Source: Bacteroidota bacterium (GTDB lineage: Bacteria > Bacteroidota > Bacteroidia > Sphingobacteriales > Sphingobacteriaceae). From it: a stretch of 25,196 nt of DNA. The notes under the pieces are model-generated. The model saw only the letters and a list, made by a program, of their open reading frames with translations. It was not told where the DNA came from and did no database searches. Of the stretch, positions 7,706-15,297 are shown piece by piece. Made by a program: the position numbers and the translations under genes. The DNA is taken from the NCBI GenBank assembly GCA_013288465.1, contig JABDBT010000024.1, positions 1 through 25,196 of the forward strand. The letters are read 5' to 3'. How positions within the stretch are numbered: position 1 is the first letter of the stretch; each line of letters begins with the position of its first letter.

Positions 7706-9277
7706 ATGAAACGGCAATTATGTACATTGATGTTCCTGCTGGCTATTATCCCGGCACTTTATGCTCAAACAGCCAATGATTGGGTAAAATCGGCTCTTCA
7801 AAAAATAGACAATAAAGATTACCTGGGGGCAATTGACGATTGTAATAAAGCCTTGCAGGTCGATCCCCGCTACTCATCGGCCTTTATTGACCGTGGCCTC
7901 GCTAAACATAACCTGGGCCATTATGACGACGCGATAATAGATTTTAACCAGGCCATAAGCATTGATTCAAGATCGGCCACTGCCTATTATGACAGGGGCA
8001 TTTCCAAATATCACTTAGACAGAAACGATGAAGCCATAGCCGATTATGACCAGGCTATTGTTTTGGACCCGAAGTATGTTAATGCATACTATAACCGCGC
8101 TATAGTAAAGAACCACTTAAGCCGTTATGCCGATGCAATTGGCGATTATGATATGGCCATAACACTCGACCCGAAATATGAATTTGCCTGGTGCAACCGT
8201 GGCCAGGTAAAAGTTAACTGGGGCCATGATGCCGACGCGATAACAGACTTAGACCAGGCCGTTATTTTAGATCCGAGAGATGAACTTGCGTATTATAATC
8301 GCGGTAACGCAAAACGGCATTTAAGCCGCTATGCCGAAGCGATAAGCGACTATGATATGGCCATATCAATCGATGCTAAATATGCTAACGCTTATTTTAA
8401 CCGCGCCCTTAGCAAATATAATTTAAAACGTTATGACGAAGCAATTACCGACTATGACCAGGTGGTTGCACTTGATGCAAAATACGTTAATGGCTATTAT
8501 AACCGTGCGCTAACCAAATACTATTTAGGCCGGTATGCTGACGCAATAGCCGATTACGACATGGCCATAACCCTCGACCCTAAATATGAATTTGCCTGGT
8601 GCAACCGCGGGCAGGCAAAAATTAACCTGGGCCGTTATGCCGATGCGATAACAGATTTAGACCAATCAATAATTTTAGACCCTAAAGATGAATTTGCTTA
8701 TTATAACCGTGGCGATGCCATATACTATTTAGGCCGGTATGCTGACGCGATACCGGATTTTGATAAAGCACTTGCAATAAATCCTAAATATTCATTCGCT
8801 TATTATGGGCGGGGCCTTGCCAGGCAAAACTTAGGCAATTATGCCGACGCTATAGCCGATTTTGGCCAGGTAATTTCACTTAACCCCAAATACACTTATG
8901 CTTATTTTAACCGTGGCCTTGCAAAGCATAATTTAGGTAATTATGCCGAGGCGATAACCGATTTAGATATGGTAATATCGCTCGACCCTAAAAACAAGGA
9001 CGCTTTTAACAATCGTGGCCTCGCAAAAAATAAATTAGAACGTTATGCCGAGGCAATAACCGATTTAGACCAGGCCATCGCTTTAGACCCTAAATATACC
9101 ATTGCCTATAACAACCGTGGCTACGCTTACTATAAATTAGGCAACACTAAAGAAAATTACCGGAAGGCTATTGCAGATTATGACATGGCTGTACAGTTGG
9201 GTGGCAGCACCTATAAGCCTGCGTGGACATACCGCGGCGATGCCGTGGTAGCCATGGATAAAGCGACGGGGCAGTAA
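7706..9277 (+). CDS. Exported tetratricopeptide-repeat (TPR) protein
   Basis: I chose the ATG at 7706 rather than an upstream in-frame TTG (7631), because 7706 opens a clean signal peptide, MKRQLCTLMFLLAIIPALYA, cleaved near residue 20. The 523-residue product is almost entirely a solenoid of about 13 TPR units of 34 residues (roughly 35-480) with the pattern YADAI.DYD.AI.LDPKY..AY.NRG.AK..LG, plus a degenerate last unit. No catalytic domain is visible, so a scaffold or protein-binding role in the periplasm or outer envelope is inferred. The repeats are similar enough to show a 4-unit (408-bp) internal duplication: 8024-8329 resembles 8432-8737. It stands alone, followed by a hairpin repeat. 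Confidence 0.85.
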   Translation: MKRQLCTLMFLLAIIPALYAQTANDWVKSALQKIDNKDYLGAIDDCNKALQVDPRYSSAFIDRGLAKHNLGHYDDAIIDFNQAISIDSRSATAYYDRGISKYHLDRNDEAIADYDQAIVLDPKYVNAYYNRAIVKNHLSRYADAIGDYDMAITLDPKYEFAWCNRGQVKVNWGHDADAITDLDQAVILDPRDELAYYNRGNAKRHLSRYAEAISDYDMAISIDAKYANAYFNRALSKYNLKRYDEAITDYDQVVALDAKYVNGYYNRALTKYYLGRYADAIADYDMAITLDPKYEFAWCNRGQAKINLGRYADAITDLDQSIILDPKDEFAYYNRGDAIYYLGRYADAIPDFDKALAINPKYSFAYYGRGLARQNLGNYADAIADFGQVISLNPKYTYAYFNRGLAKHNLGNYAEAITDLDMVISLDPKNKDAFNNRGLAKNKLERYAEAITDLDQAIALDPKYTIAYNNRGYAYYKLGNTKENYRKAIADYDMAVQLGGSTYKPAWTYRGDAVVAMDKATGQ

Positions 9278-9306
9278 TTAAAGCACTAGTTGAAGACAAA
9301 TTAACT

Positions 9307-9348
9307 CGAATTTCACGAATTGCTAAACTGCTGAATTTGTGAAATTCG
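9307..9348. terminator. Stem-loop after the TPR gene (possible terminator and dispersed repeat)
   Basis: CGAATTTCACGAATT (9307-9321) pairs with AATTTGTGAAATTCG (9334-9348) at 14 of 15 positions around a 12-nt loop, followed by TTTTAAT. It lies 30 bp after the TPR stop and before the nuclease gene. The 'gaatttcacgaatt' sequence resembles a common intergenic repeat of these bacteria, so it may be both terminator and repeat. Confidence 0.6.
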
Positions 9349-9421
9349 TTTTAATCCGAGCTAATTTGTGTTTATAAAAATAGGCTAATAAATTTAGCAA
9401 AAACTTACTACATTTATCCCC

Positions 9422-10816
9422 ATGTATGCAATTGTTGATATTGAAACTACGGGCGGGCATGCCAGTGCCAACGGGATAACCGAAATTGCTATTTGCATAC
9501 ATGATGGCAATGCGGTAGTTAAACGCTACCAAACCCTGGTAAACCCCCATAAAGAAATTCCTATTTACATACAGGCGTTAACCGGTATCAGCAATGATAT
9601 GGTTCAAAATGCGCCTTCATTTGGGCAGGTGGCGCATGAAATTTACCAATTGCTTAACGGGCAAATATTTGTAGCACATAATGTAAACTTTGACTACTCA
9701 TTTGTGCGCTATCATTTAGGTATTGCCGGGTACGAGCTGCAAAGCAATAAGTTATGCACCGTAAGGCTGGGCCGTAAAATATTGCCCGGCCTGCCATCAT
9801 ACAGCCTGGGTAAACTATGCAGGCACCTGGGCATTGAAAACGATAGCAGGCACCGGGCGGCTGGTGATGCCAGCGCCACAGCCACGCTGTTTACGCTGTT
9901 GCTGCAAAGTGACAAGGATAACCATATTAAAGCTGCACTGAAAGTAACCTCGAAAGAGCAGGTATTACCACCTCATTTGCCAAAAGCTACGATAGTAAAT
10001 TTACCGTCAACGCCGGGCGTATATTATTTTCATGACGACAAAGGCAAGGTTATTTATGTAGGTAAGGCCAAGAATATAAAAAAACGTGTTTGCAGCCATT
10101 TTACGGGCAATAACCCTGGCTTGCAACGACAGGAATTTCTGCGCAATATTTACCAGGTTACCCACCAGGTATGCGGCACCGAACTGGTGGCGTTTGTGCT
10201 GGAAGCCATTGAGATCAAACGCCTTTGGCCAAAATATAACCGGTCGTTAAAGCGGTTTGAACATGCTTATGGCTTATATATATTTGAAGACCAGCGGGGT
10301 TACCTGCGCCTGGCGGTTGATAAATACCGAAAACATAACCAAACCATTTATACCTGCAACTCATTACTGGAAGGTTATAACCTGTTAAACCACTTAATTG
10401 AAACGTTTGGGCTTTGTCCTAAGCTATGTTTTATACAAACCAATAATCAGCCTTGCGTAAACGGCAAAGAGAGCGGCTGCGCCTGCACAGGGCATGTTAG
10501 CGTTGATGATTATAACAAAAAGGTAAATTACGCGCTGGATGAACTAAAAGATGCCCTGCCCACCTTTGCTATCAGCGATGCAGGCCGCACGCATGACGAA
10601 CATAGCTGTATCCTTATTGAAAAAGGAAAGTTTTACGGCATGGGCTACATTGCCGATGATGCCGAAGCCAACAACCTGCACCAGCTTAAAACCTATTTAA
10701 CGCCCTATCCCGGCAATGACTATATTAAAACGATGGTGAGTAACTACGCGGCGAAGTTTCCCGAACGGAAAGTGGTGTTTGTTGAAGAATCCGAAAAAAC
10801 TTACGAAGTTTCGTAA
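9422..10816 (+). CDS. DEDDh exonuclease fused to a GIY-YIG (UvrC/Cho-like) nuclease
   Basis: 464 residues in two nuclease modules. Residues 1-165 form a DnaQ/epsilon-like 3'-5' exonuclease: ExoI with Asp6 and Glu8 (IVDIETTGG), ExoII with Asp91 (HNVNFDYSF), and ExoIII with His144 and Asp149 (HRAAGDAS). Residues 190-275 form a UvrC-type GIY-YIG domain: GVYYF at 199-203, YVGKAKNIKKRV with Arg222, and Glu261 in VLEAIEIKRLWPKYN. A cysteine cluster follows at Cys332, 336, 345, 353 and 355, as in Cho/UvrC relatives. Such fusions are known in Bacteroidota and actinobacteria and are thought to act in DNA repair by incision near damage followed by trimming; the exact role here is inferred. All catalytic residues are present. 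A candidate TACATTTA element ends only 6 bp before the ATG, so the message may have almost no leader. Confidence 0.9.
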   Translation: MYAIVDIETTGGHASANGITEIAICIHDGNAVVKRYQTLVNPHKEIPIYIQALTGISNDMVQNAPSFGQVAHEIYQLLNGQIFVAHNVNFDYSFVRYHLGIAGYELQSNKLCTVRLGRKILPGLPSYSLGKLCRHLGIENDSRHRAAGDASATATLFTLLLQSDKDNHIKAALKVTSKEQVLPPHLPKATIVNLPSTPGVYYFHDDKGKVIYVGKAKNIKKRVCSHFTGNNPGLQRQEFLRNIYQVTHQVCGTELVAFVLEAIEIKRLWPKYNRSLKRFEHAYGLYIFEDQRGYLRLAVDKYRKHNQTIYTCNSLLEGYNLLNHLIETFGLCPKLCFIQTNNQPCVNGKESGCACTGHVSVDDYNKKVNYALDELKDALPTFAISDAGRTHDEHSCILIEKGKFYGMGYIADDAEANNLHQLKTYLTPYPGNDYIKTMVSNYAAKFPERKVVFVEESEKTYEVS

Positions 10817-10820
10817 GTTT
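10797..10820. terminator. Perfect 11-bp hairpin spanning the nuclease stop codon
   Basis: AAACTTACGAA and TTCGTAAGTTT are exact complements separated by two bases (GT). The TAA stop (10814-10816) lies in the right arm, so the last five codons are within the hairpin. A short T-run ends the stem, but no long U-tract follows. It probably terminates or protects the 3' end of the mRNA. Confidence 0.5.
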
Positions 10821-10844
10821 GAAAGTTAACAAACAGTTACAACA

Positions 10845-11654
10845 ATGCGTATCACAACTATAATACTGCTTTACTTATCCTGTTGCGGCTTATACAACCA
10901 TAGTAATAATCATCCTCGCACTCATAAAATAACTTCTAAAAGATCAATTGATACAATTCCCACCGAAGCAAAAAAACTGATAAGGTATTATAGCGATTTT
11001 ATTGCCGGTTTTGCTGATAATCACCTCATCTTTAAAGATAAAAGCAGGATGGTATGGGATGATGGAATTAAAAATAAATCCTTTCAGCAGATACTCGATA
11101 ACCCTGATTTGAAGGATATGTTTATGCAGAAATATAGCACAGGTCAGTTGAAAGAACCTCCTGCCATAAACTTCGATCCGGGTAGGATACGAAGCACACC
11201 ATTTTTTGAGAAGATATATGGCGCTACCGAAAAGGAAGTTAAAGCTAATTTAACCGAGATAATTTGGTGCCCAAAACTGGTTGGTCAAAAAATTACGGTT
11301 ACCCAAATAAATGGGGTAGATAAAAAACTGCTGCAAATATCAAAGGAGCTTGATGAACATCCCGAACTGAAAAAATACCTTACCAATATTGGCGGCACCT
11401 TTAACTGGCGTAACATTAAAGGCACAACCCGGCATAGTATGCATAGCTATGGCATGACCATTGATATTAATACCACTTATTCAAATTATTGGGAGTGGGA
11501 ATGTAAATGCGTTAATGAAGATGCTGTTGTACCTTATATAAACCGGATACCGCAAATAATAGTTGATGTTTTTGAAAAGTATGGTTTTATATGGGGAGGC
11601 AAATGGGCGCATTTTGACACTATGCACTTTGAATACCGGCCCGAATTATTGTAA
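10845..11654 (+). CDS. M15-family peptidase (VanY / D-Ala-D-Ala or L-Ala-D-Glu type), probable lipoprotein
   Basis: 269 residues. The zinc-peptidase signature of family M15 is clear near the C-terminus: SMHSYGMTIDIN with ligands His200 and Asp207, and HFDTMHFEYRPELL with His261 and Glu263. These enzymes trim peptidoglycan stem peptides. The N-terminus is hydrophobic (MRITTIILLYLSCCGLY) and has cysteines at 13-14, so a lipoprotein anchor is likely, although YLSC is not an ideal lipobox; it could instead be a plain signal peptide. The precise substrate bond cannot be read from sequence. It starts 28 bp after the nuclease stop, just past the hairpin, so co-transcription is possible but uncertain. 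Confidence 0.85.
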   Translation: MRITTIILLYLSCCGLYNHSNNHPRTHKITSKRSIDTIPTEAKKLIRYYSDFIAGFADNHLIFKDKSRMVWDDGIKNKSFQQILDNPDLKDMFMQKYSTGQLKEPPAINFDPGRIRSTPFFEKIYGATEKEVKANLTEIIWCPKLVGQKITVTQINGVDKKLLQISKELDEHPELKKYLTNIGGTFNWRNIKGTTRHSMHSYGMTIDINTTYSNYWEWECKCVNEDAVVPYINRIPQIIVDVFEKYGFIWGGKWAHFDTMHFEYRPELL

Positions 11655-11791
11655 TAACATTGGATAGTTAACCATTATTAGTGTTAAAAATCTATTTACA
11701 TTCAGTTATACGCAATCGATTGCAACTATATCATTTTTGTATATTGCGCCCATAAACAATCATCAAAACAAAAACTAATAATTTAAAAGAT
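11655..11791 (+). promoter_or_regulatory. Leader of the SDR gene with a 12-bp perfect palindrome
   Basis: GCAATCGATTGC (11712-11723) is an exact palindrome about 70 bp before the SDR start, in the position of an operator or -35 region. Downstream, CATTTTTG (11732-11739) and TATATTGC (11740-11747) are partial matches to the Bacteroidota -7 element. A 12-bp palindrome is expected several times by chance in 25 kb, so only its location favours a role. Confidence 0.3.
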
Positions 11792-12523
11792 ATGGCAGGA
11801 AAATTAACCGGGAAGGTCGCAATTATTACAGGCGCAAGTGCCGGCATAGGCAAGGCAAGCGCATTGGCTTTAGCTGCCGAAGGCGCTACTATTATACTCG
11901 CCGCCCGCAGGGCAGAAAGATTGGAAGAATTAGTAGCCGAAATTGAAAAACTGGGCGCTAAAGCCGCCATAGTTGTCGGCGATGCCCGTGAAGAAAAAAC
12001 CGCGCTTGATGCCGTGAAAACAGCTTTATCATTTGGCGGCCGCATTGACATACTGCTCAACAATGCGGGTATGGGTATCTATAAAAACCTGGTTGACACC
12101 AGCCTGGAGGATTATGATACCATGATGGACACTAATTTCCGCTCCGGGTTTTTGTTTACCCGTTACGTGGTGCCCGAGATGATTAAACAAGGCAGCGGTA
12201 CGGTGTTAATGCTTTCTTCAATGGCGGGCGTTTATGGGTTTGCAGGCGAAGCGGTTTACTGTGCAACCAAGTTTGCCCAGGTAGGCTTTGCACAGGCGCT
12301 TGACAGGGAGTTGAGGCCGCACGGCATTAAGGTAGGCGCTATATGTCCCGGTGGTGTAAAAACGGAGTTTGCAATTGGAACAGGCCGTACGCAGGAAGGC
12401 GTTGATAAATCAGGTATGTTGGAGCCGGAGGATGTAGCAGGGGCCGTGTTATTGGCTTGTACCCAATCGCCTGGCTCAAGGATCATCGAAATACAAATGC
12501 GCACAATGACCGAGGCGCTGTAG
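11792..12523 (+). CDS. Short-chain dehydrogenase/reductase (classical SDR)
   Basis: 243 residues, typical for classical SDRs. The Rossmann cofactor loop TGASAGIG lies at 13-20, NNAG at 90-93, the structural Asn115 in DTNFRSGF, catalytic Ser143 in MLSSMAG, and Tyr156/Lys160 in YCATK. The basic pair Arg39-Arg40 (ILAARRAERLEE) after the second strand favours NADP(H) over NAD(H). The C-terminus keeps PGGVKTEF. These are soluble oxidoreductases of carbonyl or alcohol substrates; the substrate cannot be identified. It resembles the YdfG-like general-purpose group. The gene is monocistronic, ending in a terminator shared with the convergent OmpA-like gene. Confidence 0.92.
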   Translation: MAGKLTGKVAIITGASAGIGKASALALAAEGATIILAARRAERLEELVAEIEKLGAKAAIVVGDAREEKTALDAVKTALSFGGRIDILLNNAGMGIYKNLVDTSLEDYDTMMDTNFRSGFLFTRYVVPEMIKQGSGTVLMLSSMAGVYGFAGEAVYCATKFAQVGFAQALDRELRPHGIKVGAICPGGVKTEFAIGTGRTQEGVDKSGMLEPEDVAGAVLLACTQSPGSRIIEIQMRTMTEAL

Positions 12524-12527
12524 ATGA

Positions 12528-12564
12528 GGAAGAAAACTTAGCTTCCGAAACTAAGTTTTCTTTC
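12528..12564. terminator. Bidirectional terminator between the SDR and OmpA-like genes
   Basis: A 14-bp stem (one G-T pair) forms from 12528-12541 and 12551-12564, with core GAAAACTTAG/CTAAGTTTTC and a 9-nt loop. A-rich and T-rich flanks on both sides let it serve the plus-strand SDR (stop 4 bp before) and the minus-strand OmpA-like gene (stop 9 bp away). Confidence 0.85.
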
Positions 12565-12573
12565 GTATGCTTT

Positions 12574-14307
12574 TTACTCCTCAATCAACCTAAACTCAGT
12601 CCTGCGGTTTAGTTGGTGTTGTTGTTCGGTGCATTGTACGCCATCGGCGCATTCATTTAGCAGTTGTGTTTTGCCGAAGGCGGAGGTGAACAATCTTTGG
12701 GGGGCGATGCCTTTTTTAACGAGATAGGCCATAACAGATGCCGACCGCCGTTGGGAGAGGCCAATATTATAATCGCCGGGCGCCCTTGAATCGGTATGCG
12801 ATGCTATGCTTACCCTAAAGGTTGGATGCTCATTTAACAGAATGATCAGTTTGTCCAGTTCGGCTGCCGCGTCGGGGCGGATGTTGGATTTGTCGAGGTC
12901 ATAGTAAATATTATTTACCGCAAATATCAGCCGGCTTTTTACGGGTAGAGGTATGGAAGCTGTTTTAGGTGTATCGGCAATTATGATGTGCTTAGCAGGG
13001 GGAGCATTGTATGTAAATTGGTAAATATCATCATCGCCCTTGCCGCCATGCCGGTTTGATGAAAGGTAACCGCTTAAACCGTCGCGCGTAACCAGGCAAA
13101 AATCATCGCCGGTGCTGTTTATGGGATATTTTAAATTTACCGGGTTGCTCCACGTTGCCTTTTCGCCTTTGGCGGAATAAATATCATATCCACCCATGCC
13201 CGGCAAACCTTTTGATGAGTAATATAAAACACCATCCCCGCCAACTTCGGGGAAAGCTTCTTCTTCTTTTGTATTAATGGTTTTGCCGCAGTTAACGGGT
13301 TTGCCCCAGGTGCCATCGGCTTGTTTTTCGCAATACCATATATCTGTCTTGCCTTCGCCGCCGGGCATATCTGACGTGAAATAAATGAGCCGCCCGTTTT
13401 TTGATAAGGTCGCATGGCCAACGGAATAGTTATTAATATCGTTATAGGGGAAACCTGCTACCACTACCCATTGGTTATATTTCTTAACCGCCATAACCAA
13501 TTGCAGGCGGCGGGTGTATAGCCTTTGCCCGCGTTTGCTGATTTGTTTATCCAATACAATATCCTTGTTTTCTACTTCGGTAGTTAGGGTGATGTAGGCC
13601 GTATCCGCTTTAGCGTTTAAAGTTAAGGGGCCTATATGGTAATTATCAAAAGTTAAGCTGTTAAGGCCATTTGCGAGATATACGGCTTTGCTGTTTTCGC
13701 CTTTAGCGTCAACCTGGTACAACCTGAACCAGTTATTACCGGTACGGTTATCTGTTGGCCCGTAATCCTGTTTGCGGTCTGATGTAAATATAGCTCCGCC
13801 TTGTTGGTCCTCAACCAACCCCCATTCAGAAAAGGCCGAGTTTAAGTTTGGCGCGCTTTTTACGATATAGCCATTAGCCTGTTTCATCCATGAAGCTGCC
13901 GAATCGCAGGTGGAAAGCTTTAGCGCCATTGCTTCAGGGTTGTTCACCTTTTTAAAGTAAAACTGGTATTGCTGCTTGGCCGCCTCAAACTTTTGATCGT
14001 ATAACAAAGTTTCGGCATAATGGTAATGGCTTAGGGCGCTTGCGGCCGTATCTGCCACGGTACGGGCATACCAGGTTTCGGCCTCTTCAAAACGGTTCAT
14101 GTTGCCGAAACAATCAGCCACCCGCTCCAGCAAGCGCGCATCCGGATTTTTTCGATTAACTAATTTAAGATATAGGTTTACGCTTTTTAAATATTCATAA
14201 CGATCAAAATATTGTTCGGCCTGTTGTTTTAAGGATAACTGTTCCTGCGCGTTAGCTTGTGCAGCCAATACGGTGATCAATAAACAGCAAATCAACAATC
14301 GTTTCAT
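12574..14307 (-). CDS. OmpA-family outer-membrane protein with TPR and PD40 domains (PorE-like)
   Basis: 577 residues. The signal peptide is MKRLLICCLLITVLAAQANA. A TPR-like helical region (about 25-140) is followed by PD40/WD40-like propeller repeats (about 165-430, with LIYFTSDMPGGEGKTDIWYC, VLYYSSKGLPGMGGYDIY and GYLSSNRHGGKGDDDIY). A C-terminal OmpA peptidoglycan-binding domain covers about 460-577 and contains YYDLDKSNIRP and ASHTDSRAPGDYN. T9SS PorE-type proteins share TPR-PD40-OmpA but also carry a carboxypeptidase-regulatory domain that I do not see here. It is the third gene of the operon, 3 bp after the PorP/SprF-like stop. The likely role is to anchor the PorP-adhesin assembly to the cell wall. 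A paralogue rather than the core T9SS PorE is most likely, since core T9SS genes are absent. Confidence 0.88.
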   Translation of the reverse strand: MKRLLICCLLITVLAAQANAQEQLSLKQQAEQYFDRYEYLKSVNLYLKLVNRKNPDARLLERVADCFGNMNRFEEAETWYARTVADTAASALSHYHYAETLLYDQKFEAAKQQYQFYFKKVNNPEAMALKLSTCDSAASWMKQANGYIVKSAPNLNSAFSEWGLVEDQQGGAIFTSDRKQDYGPTDNRTGNNWFRLYQVDAKGENSKAVYLANGLNSLTFDNYHIGPLTLNAKADTAYITLTTEVENKDIVLDKQISKRGQRLYTRRLQLVMAVKKYNQWVVVAGFPYNDINNYSVGHATLSKNGRLIYFTSDMPGGEGKTDIWYCEKQADGTWGKPVNCGKTINTKEEEAFPEVGGDGVLYYSSKGLPGMGGYDIYSAKGEKATWSNPVNLKYPINSTGDDFCLVTRDGLSGYLSSNRHGGKGDDDIYQFTYNAPPAKHIIIADTPKTASIPLPVKSRLIFAVNNIYYDLDKSNIRPDAAAELDKLIILLNEHPTFRVSIASHTDSRAPGDYNIGLSQRRSASVMAYLVKKGIAPQRLFTSAFGKTQLLNECADGVQCTEQQHQLNRRTEFRLIEE

Positions 14308-14310
14308 ATA

Positions 14311-15297
14311 TTAAAAATATCGCGGACTAATTATCCTTGGTTTTTTAGATGGTAAAGTTAAGCTAAGCGAAATTTCATGCGAGCCATTTTGGTAGTTTGC
14401 CAGTTTGCTGGTGGTAAAATCAAACGAATAGCCGATCCTTAAATGATCATTAATATAAAATTGTGCAATAGCGGCTATGGCGTCGTTATTATCAGCAATG
14501 CTTTGTAAGCTATTTTTATTCCAGATAGAAACCCCTGTGCGATAAGAAGCGCCCAGCCATAATATTTTGTTGAGCAGCAAATACGAGCTGATATCTAAAT
14601 TAGTAGGCCCTTTAAAATCCTCTTTTATCATTACGGAAGGTTTAAGGTCGAGATGATCTGAAAGGGGCAGCAATACGCCGCCGGTTACATAAGCCGTGCG
14701 TACCATTTGTACAACTTCGGTATTGTCAATAGCCTTGATACCCGCGCCGGATAGTAAATTAAAAACCGACGCGCCAAAATAAGCCCCAGGCGAGTAATAG
14801 TAAATACCCACCCTAAAATCGGGTGTAAACTTACTTTCAACACCAAGGGGTATCGCGCCATCGCCTGGGTCGGTGGCATTAAATTCAGCGCCGTTGATGC
14901 TATATTGTTCGGCACCCACTGCAAACCCGAAGCATAAACGTTTGGTATCTTCATTATCCAATTGCAGCCGGTAGGCATAGTTAATATATATTGAAGAAGT
15001 ACTTTCGGGCCCCAAGCGGTCAAAAGTAGCTATTACGCCCAGGCCAACGTTTTTATTGTTCGGATTAGTCAAACCATCAATTGATGTAGTGCCGGTTTGC
15101 GGCGCGCCATTAATACCTACCCACTGAATGCGGCTGCTGAGGTTAACGGTCCAGTCATCCTTGTAGCCTGCATACGCAGGGTTTACGGCCAACCCGTTAA
15201 ATACATACTGGCTAAACTGGATAGTTTGCTGTGCCTGTGTTTTAAACACAGTAAAACAGATAGCCATCACCAGAATATATTTACGAAGGCTGCCCAT
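14311..15297 (-). CDS. PorP/SprF family type IX secretion outer-membrane protein
   Basis: 328 residues. A signal peptide ends near TQAQQ (residue 23), followed by the family hallmark QFSQYVFNGLAVNPAYAGYKDDW (about 27-49). The rest is beta-strand-rich barrel sequence ending in aromatic PRYF, as is common for outer-membrane barrels. SprF-type members act with one particular T9SS type B substrate, helping its export or attachment to the surface. The gene directly abuts the upstream adhesin gene (stop at 15298, start at 15297) and is 3 bp ahead of the OmpA/PD40 gene, so the three are translationally coupled. It is therefore probably dedicated to the adhesin of this operon. No T9SS core genes occur here. 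Confidence 0.93.
   Translation of the reverse strand: MGSLRKYILVMAICFTVFKTQAQQTIQFSQYVFNGLAVNPAYAGYKDDWTVNLSSRIQWVGINGAPQTGTTSIDGLTNPNNKNVGLGVIATFDRLGPESTSSIYINYAYRLQLDNEDTKRLCFGFAVGAEQYSINGAEFNATDPGDGAIPLGVESKFTPDFRVGIYYYSPGAYFGASVFNLLSGAGIKAIDNTEVVQMVRTAYVTGGVLLPLSDHLDLKPSVMIKEDFKGPTNLDISSYLLLNKILWLGASYRTGVSIWNKNSLQSIADNNDAIAAIAQFYINDHLRIGYSFDFTTSKLANYQNGSHEISLSLTLPSKKPRIISPRYF

Noticed and set aside
7706..9277. TPR DNA repeats considered as a CRISPR-like array
   Set aside because: The 102-bp periodicity is coding, degenerate at third positions and continuous without spacers; no cas genes are present.
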